From contig CALNXK010000034.1 of assembly GCA_942486035.1 (NCBI GenBank), forward strand, positions 2,540,001 through 2,604,000: a DNA stretch of 64,000 bases. The letters are read 5' to 3'. This DNA is from Porites lobata (lineage: Eukaryota; Cnidaria; Anthozoa; Scleractinia; Poritidae). Made by a program: the position numbers and the translations under genes. The notes beneath the pieces are model-generated. The model saw only the letters and a list, made by a program, of their open reading frames with translations, was not told the DNA's origin and did no database searches. The stretch's first letter is position 1; every line of letters starts with the position of its first letter. Positions 47,710 to 58,072 of this stretch are shown here, in pieces.

Positions 47710-50700
47710 CTGTAAGATAAAAGAAAAGGCTCGTTTGATGAAGTGCGTCAAAAATAGTTCATCTTGCTGGCAAAAAAAAACCTTTTTAAAACTTTTCCTG
47801 TCCGGTGTAAAAGTAGAAAACTCACAAACCTGCCTACAGAAATTTCTCAAAAACATTGAACACCAATTTGCCATTGGGCACGCCCTAAATGACACCAAAA
47901 ATGACTTGACCACCGCTTACAAAAATCCTTGTTTTGTTATCTTAACACTGGAACTTACCCTTGAAAATGTAATAATGGTTCCGTAATAATGTCTGAAGTC
48001 CTCCGCATTCATTCTTCAGTTGTAACAAAGTGCTTTTGTCAAACAATTTTGCCACTTCAGAAAGTCCTATTTCAACTGAAAATTTAAGAAACTTGCATTA
48101 GTTTGTACTCAAACAGATTTCCTTTTGAAACGGGTGATTTGAGAAAACGATGAACGCTTCAATATAAAACGTGGAAGTTAACAAATGGATATACCTAATT
48201 CAATATAGGTTGTTTTGGTAATTGAGCATTGGCCATTTGGGTATCACATCTCACTGCAATGATTAGCTTGAGTGACCACCAAACATTAGCTTTCCAGTGC
48301 GTAATTCCCAATGCCCAAAGCAACCTTTATTGAAAACGGTTTAAAGTCGTCAAAACTCTGTGGCGAAAATACTGAGTATTCTTGCCTTGAGTGGAAGTGA
48401 CGCTGGGGGTGTGTGACCTTGTTTTGATAGTATTCTTCGTTCTTTTCAAATGTGTCACACTGTTATGCATATGAGTAGCACTGAGGTTCTAATAAAAAAA
48501 CGTAGCCGCCAGCCAGCTCCCACTCAAAGGCTAGGTTGCTTAACATGGATTAGGCCACTTCCGATATATTAATATGATAGCGACTCTAAGAGGACATTCC
48601 CCAATCACTGATCCCTGGAAGATCTACAGTGAGGGAAGCCATGCAACTCCCATAACGTGTAGTACGTGTCCTACCACAAGTCAGCCGGATGGTGCTAAAT
48701 AAAAGCTCATTTTATTGTAAAATTCATTTTATTTCATGCCGGGTGATCGATCTTCGTCCTAAGCTAATTAACCTTATGTCTTCATGGGTGAGTCGGTTGT
48801 AGAAGTCCATACAAGTGAGGGGAACCTTTTTTTGGTTAACTTGAAAGGCCCGGGGGGTTGTATCACGATACAACTCACTTTGACTCTGAAGATGACTACC
48901 GCAAAGGTTGTCGAAACGTCAGTCACTGTCAACAACAACAGTCCTATTCAGGACTACGTTCACCCGGACGATCAAACTCAACCTACTTTTGAAATGACTC
49001 CTGGATTCAAACCTTTCACAGTAATATATATATATTGTTTGTGTTTTAACATGGTCTCGTTTAGGGGTCAAAAAAAAGCTTGAGCCACGCCTAGATAGGT
49101 CTCCTTTAGGGGTTTAATTCAAAATTTCCGACGAGCATCCCCACCCCTTTCATATGCGGAGTTCCCCCGGTTGAAACGCTAGCTGATGGCTTTAAGGTCC
49201 TTTATCGGGAAGCCGCTCAAACAGCACTGCACAAGTTAACAGAGCTTTCCTCTTTCCGACTAGATCATTGAACTGAAAAAAAGACGGTTCTTGAGTTGCC
49301 TGTCACTATAAAGTGAAATTAGAGATCACAGACATTGTAATATCCGAAGCACGCTGGAAACGGAGTATATGCTACTCGAGCACATCCCAGTTGTGATTTC
49401 CAGACACAAATCTGGCATAAGCCTACTCAGAATAGCTTTTATTCCGTGGGTTTTCTCACACTATTTGTGGCCATCAAAGCTTTAATCTAGGAGAAAAGTA
49501 GACTTCAACCTATTAGCAGCTATGTAACTTACCTCCTCTTCTCCAAGTAGTTGAAGAACTGCGAGAAGGTTGGCTCGTGTTAACTGCTGAAGTAGTGTCA
49601 GGACTTAGTTCGTCAGTTTTAAGTGAAACACCCAAAAGTTCCCTAGCCACTGTATTAACAATAAAATCTTTAAGTGACTGATCCAGAGATGTACAGTTCC
49701 GCATTGGTTCCTTTGCTGGGCGGGGCTGGAAAGTGGATGACGACACTATGGGAGAATTTGATTGATGGCCGAAGCTCTCACTTTGACGAATGTTGTTGCA
49801 AGAAACTGCACAAGTCGAAACGCTTTGCTTTTGTTCACGTCCAGCAATTTCCAGACAGTTCGTGTCTTCCGGGTTTTCATGAGAAAGCGGCCCTGTGGTT
49901 CGGCGGGAGCTCTTGCGGGGAGGTTCTATCAAATCTTTTTCTCCCGTAGATGTCCTTGGAGCAAGGGTGTCTGGAATAACACAAGCGTCAACGTCACACC
50001 CTCTTTGTAGTATCATATCCTTAATTACTTTGTCTCTGAGGACTTGATTCTCTTTGGGATACGTTCTAATTCTTCCGATCTGACATATCTGGAAAAGAAG
50101 TCGAAAACTGGGCAGTCAATACCTAGGTATTAGCCTGCGATCAACCGGGACCAGAGCGCCCCACAGAGCTTGATCGCAGGCTAATACCTAGGGCACTATA
50201 TTTGTAGTGTAGTGTAATAAGTGTAACATGTGTAGCTATTGTGATTAGCTTATTATTTCACCAATCAGCTCTCTATTCACTCAATAGGGCCATTTATAAT
50301 TATGACGTGCCCTGCATAAGACAGGTTTAAGGGGCGGTAAAACGGGTAACAAAAAACGTCCAACTTGTTTTGCGACATTGCAGCAAAACGAGTTGAATAG
50401 TGATCAGATGTTACGCGTTTTAACAGCCACGAAAAAAAACCCTTGCCACCTTATTTGTTGCAAGACAGGTTCATACGTGCGTGGTAAAACGCGCAACATC
50501 GCAGCAATGTACTGTGGCTAAGAAAGGACGTCATGTTTTGCGCCGTTCCACGGGAGGTCGGCGTTTGCGTTCCTCACGTAAATAGCCCTGGTAAGCACAA
50601 AGTACAGTGTATTACTCTATATAATGTACCCTTTTGGTTGATGGAATCCTCAGGGAATCCTCTTCTACTTGAAAGCCACATGTTTCTCCGACTTCATGTA

Positions 50701-53700
50701 CAAAATCCAGGTATCCCCTATACTGCGGTACCTTATTGCTTCGCCTCACAAACTTAAAGGAGAACACATATATCAAAATGACTTGAAAGTTAGGACTTCT
50801 CTCCAGAGCCCTAAAGTAACAACGTGTTGTCGGGGAGAAAACTTAGCTCCAGTCGAACTTCCATGTGCGACTAGGGACCTTAAGATCCGAGGACGGCGAC
50901 GGCAGAGAAAACGTCGCTGAAAAAGTGAATTCGCGTTCTTTCAATCTTCATCGCGATTACTCCAAGTCACTAACTTCGTCAAATGTAGGTGAACCCTCCT
51001 AAGTTAAATCCCTAAGGCCCATATCCAGGTTCAGGAAGAGAGAGGAAATTTCGTTTTTGCTTGTGTACTTCCTCTGTAAAACGTGAAATTAGGCATTTTC
51101 ACGTCGTAGTCGTGCAGTGACGGCAAAGAAATGTACAAAAAAGCGTGCAAAATTGTTTTTTTTGCTAATCAAACCTATTGCTTTTTTGAAGTTCTCGTTG
51201 TCGTCGTCGGATCTTAAGGTCCCGACTATCTCTGGTAAGCAACCGCCTATCCAAAATACCAAAATTTTTCCCAGTCAAACTAGCCATATAATTAGAACCT
51301 CTCATAAGCGACCGCGACCACTATTTGGCCTGACGGTTTTGTAATTTTCCATTATTTTTAACCCTTTAGCCCCGATATCTACATATGAATTCTCCGTACT
51401 GATCTTCATACATTTCCTTAACAAAATAGTTGAGAGAGTTTAATAACAGATCAAAGCATTTTTTTCTTTAGTGATCATTTTATTAACTCTCATAATCATT
51501 TCTCTTGACAACATATGGATATTGTTAGGAGAAAATTGATGTTGGTAACTATCGGGACTTGCAAGGTTAACCTCTGGTAAGCGATCACTTGACGCATGAT
51601 GTGGTCTCTTTCTTTGCTGTATGTAATACGCCACTCCGAGAATAAATACCTTTCGGTGACAACATGGAACTTACACGTATACGTAACTTAGAAATTGCAA
51701 GTAATAAATTCTCTGCCAAAACGTAGATGTGACGGGACCTCTTCCCGGAAGAGGTCCCTCATTGGTGAGATTCTCGTAAGCGACCACTAAATCGTCGCAT
51801 TTGGGGTGGTCGCTTACGGAACGAGGTTCGATTGAATAAGGGATTGGTAACCACATTCCGGTTAACTCTTAGACCTTACGGTCCGACAACGGCGACGTCT
51901 ATGAAAACGTCACCGAAAAATCGACCTCGCATTTCGCGATTGTTAAAAGTCGCCCAGTTACTTAAAAGAAGGGAATTTTGGTTGGAGCTGGAGAGAGGGG
52001 GGAAGCACCTGAGCACCCGAGTTCAGACAGAGATAGTAGACTACTATCGCTTTGCCGTTCCCGCTCTCAAGTAAACTTAACATTTGGTCATTTCACGTCT
52101 TACTTGTACAGGGACAGAACACAAATGTACAAAAAAGCGTGATGCACGAGCAGAGTTGTTGTTTTGCTCATTAAACCTATTGTTTTTTTGACGTTCTCCC
52201 TGCCGTCGCCGTCGTAGTTTCGTAAGGTCCCTATTGATAGGTGGTGACGGCACAGTGTGGTGTTCAGTTGCTGAATCCCTGAAGTTAATTGTATGAGATG
52301 TCTGAAGAAGGGCCCATTTAGCAAGATATGGGATTTACAATCTTATAAATATACCTCTAGCTGATATAATTACCTTGCAATTGAAGTCAAACAAGCAACA
52401 TGGCAACACAAAATATCGCGTCGCGTAAGACGATCTATAGTAAAAGAATTCAATAGTTGGAAATTCTTTCAGACTCATGCTATGTACAGCAGGGGCCAGT
52501 CGATGACCAAATGCAAAGAATAGTAGACACTGCTTCCTAAGGACTTTCTGAAGTGGTATAATTAAAATGCTACTACTTTAGCATGTTATTATGTCGCGGT
52601 TAGTACGAAAAGAGTGTTCTTGCGACTAGAGGCAAAAGTGAGCGGGAGTTGCCTTCACGTCCCTCTTGTTTGGCCCGCAAAGATTAGTGGGTTAAACACT
52701 CTCACCACTGAGCTATGGAGGAACTTATGATGAACTATGCCCCTGTTTGTTTCTGCAACTTTTGTTCGAAAAACTCCACCATAAAATCAGAATTGACTCC
52801 GATGTAAAGAAATTTGTACCTGAACACGAGTGAGCTACAGTTATACTTGTCACATTTGTTGTAACAATTGTCATGTTACGCCTTCCCCAAATGTTGATTC
52901 ATGTATCACCCATTTGAAAATAAAAAGCGTATCTCAACATTGGGGAAGAAGAGAAGAAGTATACACAGGGATAAGTTGGTTGACAAGGCGTGACATGAGA
53001 AATCTTCAGTTTCAACCCAATGTTAAAAGAAATTTGGTGAGTATTGTAGTATTCATCAGCATGCAAGCATCTTTGGAAAAAAGTGCGGAAAGCACACTAA
53101 CAGAGCAACTTTGTCATTTACAAGTAAATACCTCGCTACCGTCAAGTTCCTTAGCGAAAAAATTCGCGTTATAACTAGTCAACAAGATGAATTAGACAAC
53201 CGTGCCGGAAAAGGCGCTTTTAAGCTTCATGAGTTTGTGTAGATAGTTAACTTGCCTTGCTGCCATGACTGGTATCCATGGGGTTAGCTCATCCGAGTGA
53301 TTCCCAATCAGCCAATCAACATCAGGAAATAAACAAGCTCCTGTGGGATCTAATGCTCTTTCCTACCAATATAAAAACAACAAAAGCAGTTGTCGCTACA
53401 CTATCTGCCTATTTTGTTTCAATGTCAATAATCAGGCGCTCAGCATGCCTGTTTATACATGAAGCTGATACATATATTAACCTGTAGATTCGTTTTTCCT
53501 CCATACAAATTCCAGATTTTACGGCGACGCACATCAATGCCTGTTCCTGGGTGCTGTAAAAAAGTAAAAGGTGATAAATAAATAACACAAAATAACATTA
53601 CTTTAAAGCGATCTACTTATTTGCAAGGGAAATAAAATATTCCAACTACTGTAGAAGCACTGAAGCATTCGCAGAAACGTTTTCATCTTGTTGACATAGC

Positions 53701-56700
53701 ATTTATTTAAGGATGACGCTTGGATATTTTCTTTCTTCTCCCTTGTTTTGTACAAACTAACTGAGAACAACACGACTGATCACGACCTAAAAAAACATGT
53801 ATACCGCTTCTTGTGTCTGGGCCATATGCTGGTTATTTCAATGAAACAAATCAAAAATATTCTTTTTTATCTTCTGTTTAAAAAAATGCCTAAAAATAAA
53901 CCCGTAACGTTAAGTTATTTATTATTCAACAAATGCCTTGAATTTGTTTTATAAAACTCCATCTAAAATTCCCACGTGCATGCCCCCTGCATGAGCAAAG
54001 CCCGAGCAAAGCAAAGTCGTCGAAAATTTGCAGCATTTGCATATTTTGTCTTAAAAAGTGTTTTCTGTTTTGAAACATTTGTCTTAGTGTTCTGCTGACA
54101 TAGCGTAGTAGCGTCAGTAGCGCTTCCTGTCTGGGTTTCTAGGGTCGCCGTTGCTCCCATAATGCGCTGCGGGCTATGAAACATGCATCATACATCATTT
54201 TTTACTGAAGCAACCTTAATTGAAATTGGTGTATAAAGCTAAGAGAAAGGTGAACTAATGTTGGGAACTGCCAGTTACATTAGAGAAGTCATGCATTTTG
54301 CATGTACACCTTCTCTATTACATTGTTTCAACAACATCCAAAAGCACTGTCTGTCATTTCCTGCATTAATAATTTCAAAATGGGGCAGATATTATTGACT
54401 ATTGATACTTTGGCAGACCATTAATTTTTTATATAAGCACTGGTTACCAAACAACCACAAAACTTCAGCTTTACCCCCTCTTCGCTGAGTATATGGACAA
54501 GCAAGCCATTTCCACATCCAAGGTCAACAAAACTCTGTTTAAATTCTAGGTTTAATTTTCTTCTCTCTTCTTCCCAAAGAACCTACAAGAAATCAATTTA
54601 CACCACAGATTAGATACCAAACGGCATATTTTGTTTTGTCTCACACTATCACTATCCAGTTAGCACTCATTGTGAAATGAGGTTGAAGTGTGATTGGACA
54701 ATTTCATATAAATCAATGATTTTTGTCAACCCAAGTCAAGTTGAAGGAGTCTGTAAATATCAATTCAGGTAAAAAAGGACAAAGTACCAAAATTTCAATA
54801 GTGATGTTTTTTTGATTGTGTACCAGTTTTTCATAGTTTTTACTGCCACCCAAAGTGGTGGAATTAGCTTGATAATATTGTTCCAGCTTGTCAACACTTT
54901 AGTTTATATGTGGTTACAAATCAGAAACAATCACAAATTATTTAGATACTTCACTCATCAATTCTCTTAAGATCACCTCTTACTGATGTCTTTGTGAGGG
55001 TGAGTAAATTAACTGTTTAGTAGCTTACCAACAAGTATGAAGCTATAGCAATATCTTCATAAACAAACTTTTGAGGATCTGTCCTCTCAGGCCAGATCTA
55101 GGGAAAGAGGAGACTGAGTTAACATGATAAAATGATATTCACCCATAGTTGTAAGTAATATTATAACTTACAACAATGGGGGGATTCATTTACAGTACAT
55201 GCATGTAGCTGTGACATTTCTCCATTGGAATTTTGTATTGTTTTCAAGCTCATAATGAACAACAACTAAAACATTTCCAAGGAGTACATGTTACTGCTAT
55301 ACATGTACACTACAAATGAGTCCACCCTATGTATTTCATCTGAAGTATACTGTGAAAAAGCTTTTATGCCAGGGATGGATAAATATTAATTTCCATACTT
55401 AGACAAACCATTATCTTGGAAAAGGTGACAGTAGCTAGGTACAAAATACAACCAGTGCACCTGACTAAAAAAAAAGACAAAATTCACGAGACAAAGGTTA
55501 TTTTCTAGTTCAATTTTTGTAGTTCTAAACAACTTTTAACAGATACTTCAGTATTTTGGATACAGTATCTCACAGACAAGAAAGACCTTTATATTAGCTT
55601 CTATATCAAGATAAGAGTTTTTATGGTAGTTTAAGAACATGCATCTTGATACCTTAACAAGCTTTTCACCATAATCTTGTTTTAATCTGTGATATAACAG
55701 AGTGTACTGATCGAGAGGGACAAGTCTGAGTGACCCTTTGCTGCTTTTACCATCTGGTTGTATTTCCTCTGCCCACTTGCAGAGTTTAGGAAGTAAGTGA
55801 TCTTGCAACCACTGTATTGTGGGACATAACACACCATCTCTTCTACCATCATTAACAGTTGTTTTATCATCCCTCAGAAGTAGTGACACTCTTCAAGGCA
55901 AAACATAACATACTGAGATTAATAAAGTGAGTTAGAAATTCCAGTTCTTCTCTTGTCACATGGTGGAGAATGTGTGTGATATATCACAATGGTAATTATA
56001 ACTAATTCAAAATATTTCTTTGTTTCAAATTACCTCAAATCCCCTGGCTAAAATTACTGTTACCAGCTACTGTTGACCAAATTTGGGAGATGCTTGCCAT
56101 ATCTGCTAAAATGACATTAGTACAGGCTATTGCCAGAAAAAAAGGGATGGTAACAAGGAGCCCATAGGAATGATGTAGCATTAGTTTGGTTGTTTTTGTA
56201 CAGCTGAAGAAAATGGTGGAAAAATTCACACTATTTGCAAAGAAGAAATAGATGCACTTCTGCCTAAAAACATAGTGAGAACAGCCAAAATACAAGTCAA
56301 TAGATGACAACTGCTATTTGAAGAAAATCTGCTAGACTTAACATCCATTTATATCTTTATTTTGCCGAGGAACAGACAAATAAAGAGGCACACATTACGT
56401 CAATCTTGGTATGCATGTTTTAATGAATAATAATAATAAAATAGTATTTATTATTGGTTTCTGCTTTTCTATGATCTGAAAAATAATTATACAGATCTTG
56501 GAAGGTATTATCCACCTTGGCCTTCGGGCTCAGAGGCTAACACTTGGCAGCTAGTCCCAAACCATCACCTCCTTGTAATGTATAAATTCTCCAGTCTACC
56601 CAAACCATTGTTCTGTAATGGCTCAAAGAGAGAGACTAGCTCATTGCAGTCTTATAGACACTGGCCACAAGTGAGAGAGCACAGTTGTTAAAAAGGTAAA

Positions 56701-57812
56701 TTTCAAGGGATTTTACCTTGCAAGGTTTTCTTCCGCAAGAGGCTCATAAAAAAGGCAGTATGACTCTGATTCGCTTAACCAATCCTGGTACTTATCTTTC
56801 TCCAACACTTTAGGTGAAAGAGGAAAAAAGTAAACTCTCCTCTCACTTTTTTCTGAAAATAATAAATAATAAAAGACAATGTTGTCACCATGAAAACAAA
56901 ATTATTATAAATTGAACTTAAAATAATGATAATCATTGTTATTTTTTATTGACCAATAACAACAGAAGGATTAGTTGAGTATGACTAAAGACTTCACCGT
57001 GGTCAAGTGACTGACATAGTGATGTTATGTTCAGTTTCCAATAATAATGATTATAATAATAATGATGGACTGTTAGCAAATTATTTTTCTCTCAAATCAC
57101 TTATTTTTAATCCCAAAACAAAAACAGCATGATTGTGCTCTAAAAATTTCTGATTTGTGGAATAGATAGTTTAATGTTTGTTTCCAATAATAAATTTATT
57201 AATGGGATATATAACGACAATGATAGATCATCATGATGATGACAGCTATTTATTTACCAATAGGGCTATTTATACTGAACAATTGACTGAAAAAACATGA
57301 CATAATAAAAATCTATGGGGTTGTAATAAAATCTATGGGGTTGTAACTTGTTAAATGTTATAATACTTCTTACCTATAAATACCAATTCACAAATTGGAT
57401 CTCTCTTATCGAGCTGTCGAGGTAACAATTTTCTGAGTGTAATCGAATTTCCTTCCTCATCATCTGCTGGATCTGTAAAAGAATCCTTTTCTGGAATTTC
57501 GATTATATCAGTTTCCCCCTTACTTAAACATATTTTTTCTCCGATTTCTGATTTTTTCGATGTATCACTGGCAAAGCTCCCTTGTAGCGATTGTGTATGT
57601 AGCAGTTGTTGCCTCTGATCAGCAAAAAAACATGCAAGATCTTTTTCTGTCAAATGCTCAAAAGGAGCTTTCTTTACAATAAGCGCACCCATAAGACGTC
57701 GATTGATAACATGTGGTTTTTCTATCCATACATCTAAAGCTTTTAAGAAACCACAAAAGTCCGCTTTGGTATTGTTTGAATGGACGTTTTTCCACAACAC
57801 CTTGTCCGCCAT
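47471..57812 (-). CDS. TRMT44: tRNA (uracil-44-2'-O)-methyltransferase
   Basis: TRMT44 (yeast Trm44) is a cytoplasmic SAM-dependent enzyme that 2'-O-methylates uridine 44 of tRNA-Ser. Eleven coding exons: 57812-57374, 56852-56717, 55890-55653, 55097-55029, 54582-54475, 53553-53482, 53362-53256, 52434-52374, 50752-50630, 50088-49533, 47709-47471. They sum to 2148 bases (715 residues plus stop), close to the human length. Family blocks in order: ALDVWIEKPHVINRRLMGAL (about 30-49), IWPERTDPQKFVYEDIAIAS, the SAM motif I FVDLGCGNGLLVHIL (about 312-326), GTGIDVRRRKIWNLYG, FPDVDWLIGNHSDELTPWIP, SSYATRYFVLPCCLFDF, YRGYLDFVHEVGETCGF, then a Ser-rich linker and a CCCH finger. The start ATG is the only one before the conserved VWIEKP block with a good context. 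Confidence 0.95.
48784..49083 (+). repeat. Fragment of a dispersed element (translated phrase VVETSVTVNNNSP)
   Basis: In TRMT44 intron 10 a 99-codon frame contains TLKMTTAKVVETSVTVNNNS and PIQDYVHPDD. From memory this peptide looks like phrases that recur in predicted cnidarian proteins near retroelements, but I cannot verify this. The DNA GAAGATGACTACC..GGTTGTCGAAACGTC has the look of Penelope-like element tails. No start context, splice support or domain is present. I treat it as a repeat fragment, not a gene. Confidence 0.35.
49533..50088 (-). CDS. TRMT44: TRMT44 exon 10, Ser-rich linker
   Basis: The longest exon (185 codons), encoding ICQIGRIRTYPKENQVLRDK followed by a low-complexity region rich in Ser, Thr, Arg and Pro that links the catalytic domain to the zinc finger. 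The linker is expected to be disordered and fast evolving. Plus-strand frames at 49674-50010 are antisense shadows. Confidence 0.85.
50119..50192. mobile_element. Small hairpin MITE with 9-10-bp duplication in TRMT44 intron 9
   Basis: The perfect arms TTAGCCTGCGATCAA and TTGATCGCAGGCTAA are separated by about 25 bases. (A)ATACCTAGG is present on both sides (50118/50119-50127 and 50183/50184-50192). The ends match the 72-bp hairpin at 3081-3152 (TAGCCTGCG..CGCAGGCTA) and so does the duplication length: the same MULE-like family. Confidence 0.8.
50320..50525. repeat. Repeat with GGTAAAACG / CGTTTTA blocks
   Basis: GGTAAAACGGGTAACAAAAA, ACGCGTTTTAACAGCCACG and GTGGTAAAACGCGCAACATC are related phrases in opposite orientations around TTTGTTGCAAGACAGGTTC. 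It resembles a decayed foldback element; ends are not defined. Confidence 0.45.
50874..51223. mobile_element. 350-bp foldback element, copy A (TRMT44 intron 8)
   Basis: The inverted ends begin GGGACCTTAAGATCCGAGGA and continue as GGCGACGGC..GAGAAAACGTC; the right end is the complement. GACTA is present at both borders (50869-50873 and 51224-51228), a possible 5-bp target duplication. The interior includes GTACAAAAAAGCGTG and AACCTATTG. It lies 121 bp upstream of TRMT44 exon 9. Confidence 0.75.
51733..51757. repeat. Perfect short palindrome
   Basis: GGGACCTCTTC/GAAGAGGTCCC around CCG. It is a 25-base hairpin between the two foldback copies, and its GGGACCT word resembles their termini. Confidence 0.5.
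51870..52231. mobile_element. 362-bp foldback element, copy B (TRMT44 intron 8)
   Basis: Same family as 50874-51223 and same order: TAGACCTTACGGTCCGACAA start, ACGTC..GAAAACGTC, GTACAAAAAAGCGTG, AACCTATTGTTTTTTTG, GACGTTCTC end and AAGGTCCC terminus. It is more diverged at the left end, and no target duplication is apparent. Confidence 0.7.
52600..52734 (-). repeat. tRNA-like SINE fragment (weak)
   Basis: The minus strand reads TAGCTCAGTGGTGAGAG at 52715-52699, a near-perfect tRNA A box and D-arm. An acceptable B box is not found at the expected distance. It is probably a tRNA-derived repeat head or tRNA pseudogene. Confidence 0.3.
53256..53362 (-). CDS. TRMT44: TRMT44 exon 7, followed by a GC-AG intron
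   Basis: Encodes ERALDPTGACLFPDVDWLIG and NHSDELTPWIPVMAA(R). The exon ends AAG|GCAAGT, so the donor is GC, otherwise matching the consensus perfectly. The Arg codon is completed by exon 8 (ARSSYATRYF), which agrees with the family and supports the junction. Confidence 0.85.
54475..54582 (-). CDS. TRMT44: TRMT44 exon 5, SAM-binding motif
   Basis: Encodes VLWEEERRKLNLEFKQSF then VDLGCGNGLLVHILSEEG. The D-L-G-C-G-N-G loop is the glycine-rich SAM-binding motif of Rossmann-type methyltransferases. The intron donor is GTAAAG. Confidence 0.93.
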
Positions 57813-57950
57813 CTTGGATGAATTGTGAAAGATATCGAGGAAGATTGGGTACAAGTTTACAAAACAGTTGCGCCGTTTTCCACTCAGCGGGTATTTCGTT
57901 ATTCTTATGCGCCAAATGGGACTGCGCACCTTATCAAAACAATATGGCGG
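57804..57950. promoter_or_regulatory. Bidirectional promoter region TRMT44/BLTP2 with YY1-like motifs
   Basis: The two start codons are 195 bp apart on opposite strands. AAGATGGCGG overlaps the TRMT44 start (minus strand, 57815-57806), and AATATGGCGG occurs on the plus strand at 57941-57950. Both match the AANATGGCGG core bound by YY1 in many TATA-less housekeeping promoters. No TATA box is apparent. Confidence 0.55.
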
Positions 57951-58007
57951 TCGCAGAATTAAAATTTTGAAGGGCTCGGAGGTGCTATCTATTAGACATG
58001 CTTTATT

Positions 58008-58072
58008 ATGATACTACTTTATAGCTTGGGGATAATTCTCCTTCTTCTTTTGGCGGCTATCTTCTTTGGAAG
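58008..58072 (+). CDS. BLTP2: BLTP2 exon 1, signal-anchor
   Basis: The ATG at 58008 opens MILLYSLGIILLLLLAAIFF, a single hydrophobic helix, then a Gly codon and AG before donor GTACGT. The earlier ATG at 57998 is followed by a stop after eight codons, so it is not the start. Confidence 0.78.

Noticed and set aside
48480..48700. Possible 5S rRNA or structured RNA
   Set aside because: A few words resemble generic RNA genes, but the 5S internal control regions are absent and no stable cloverleaf or paired layout is visible.
49674..50010. Two overlapping plus-strand open frames
   Set aside because: They are shadows of the long TRMT44 exon 10 on the minus strand.
52600..52734. tRNA gene on the minus strand
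   Set aside because: Only the D-arm/A box fits; there is no matching T-arm or acceptor stem, so it is not a functional tRNA.
57658..57970. Open frames on both strands overlapping TRMT44 exon 1
   Set aside because: The frame encoding VWIEKPHVINRRLMGA matches the TRMT44 family; the others are alternative-frame or antisense shadows.
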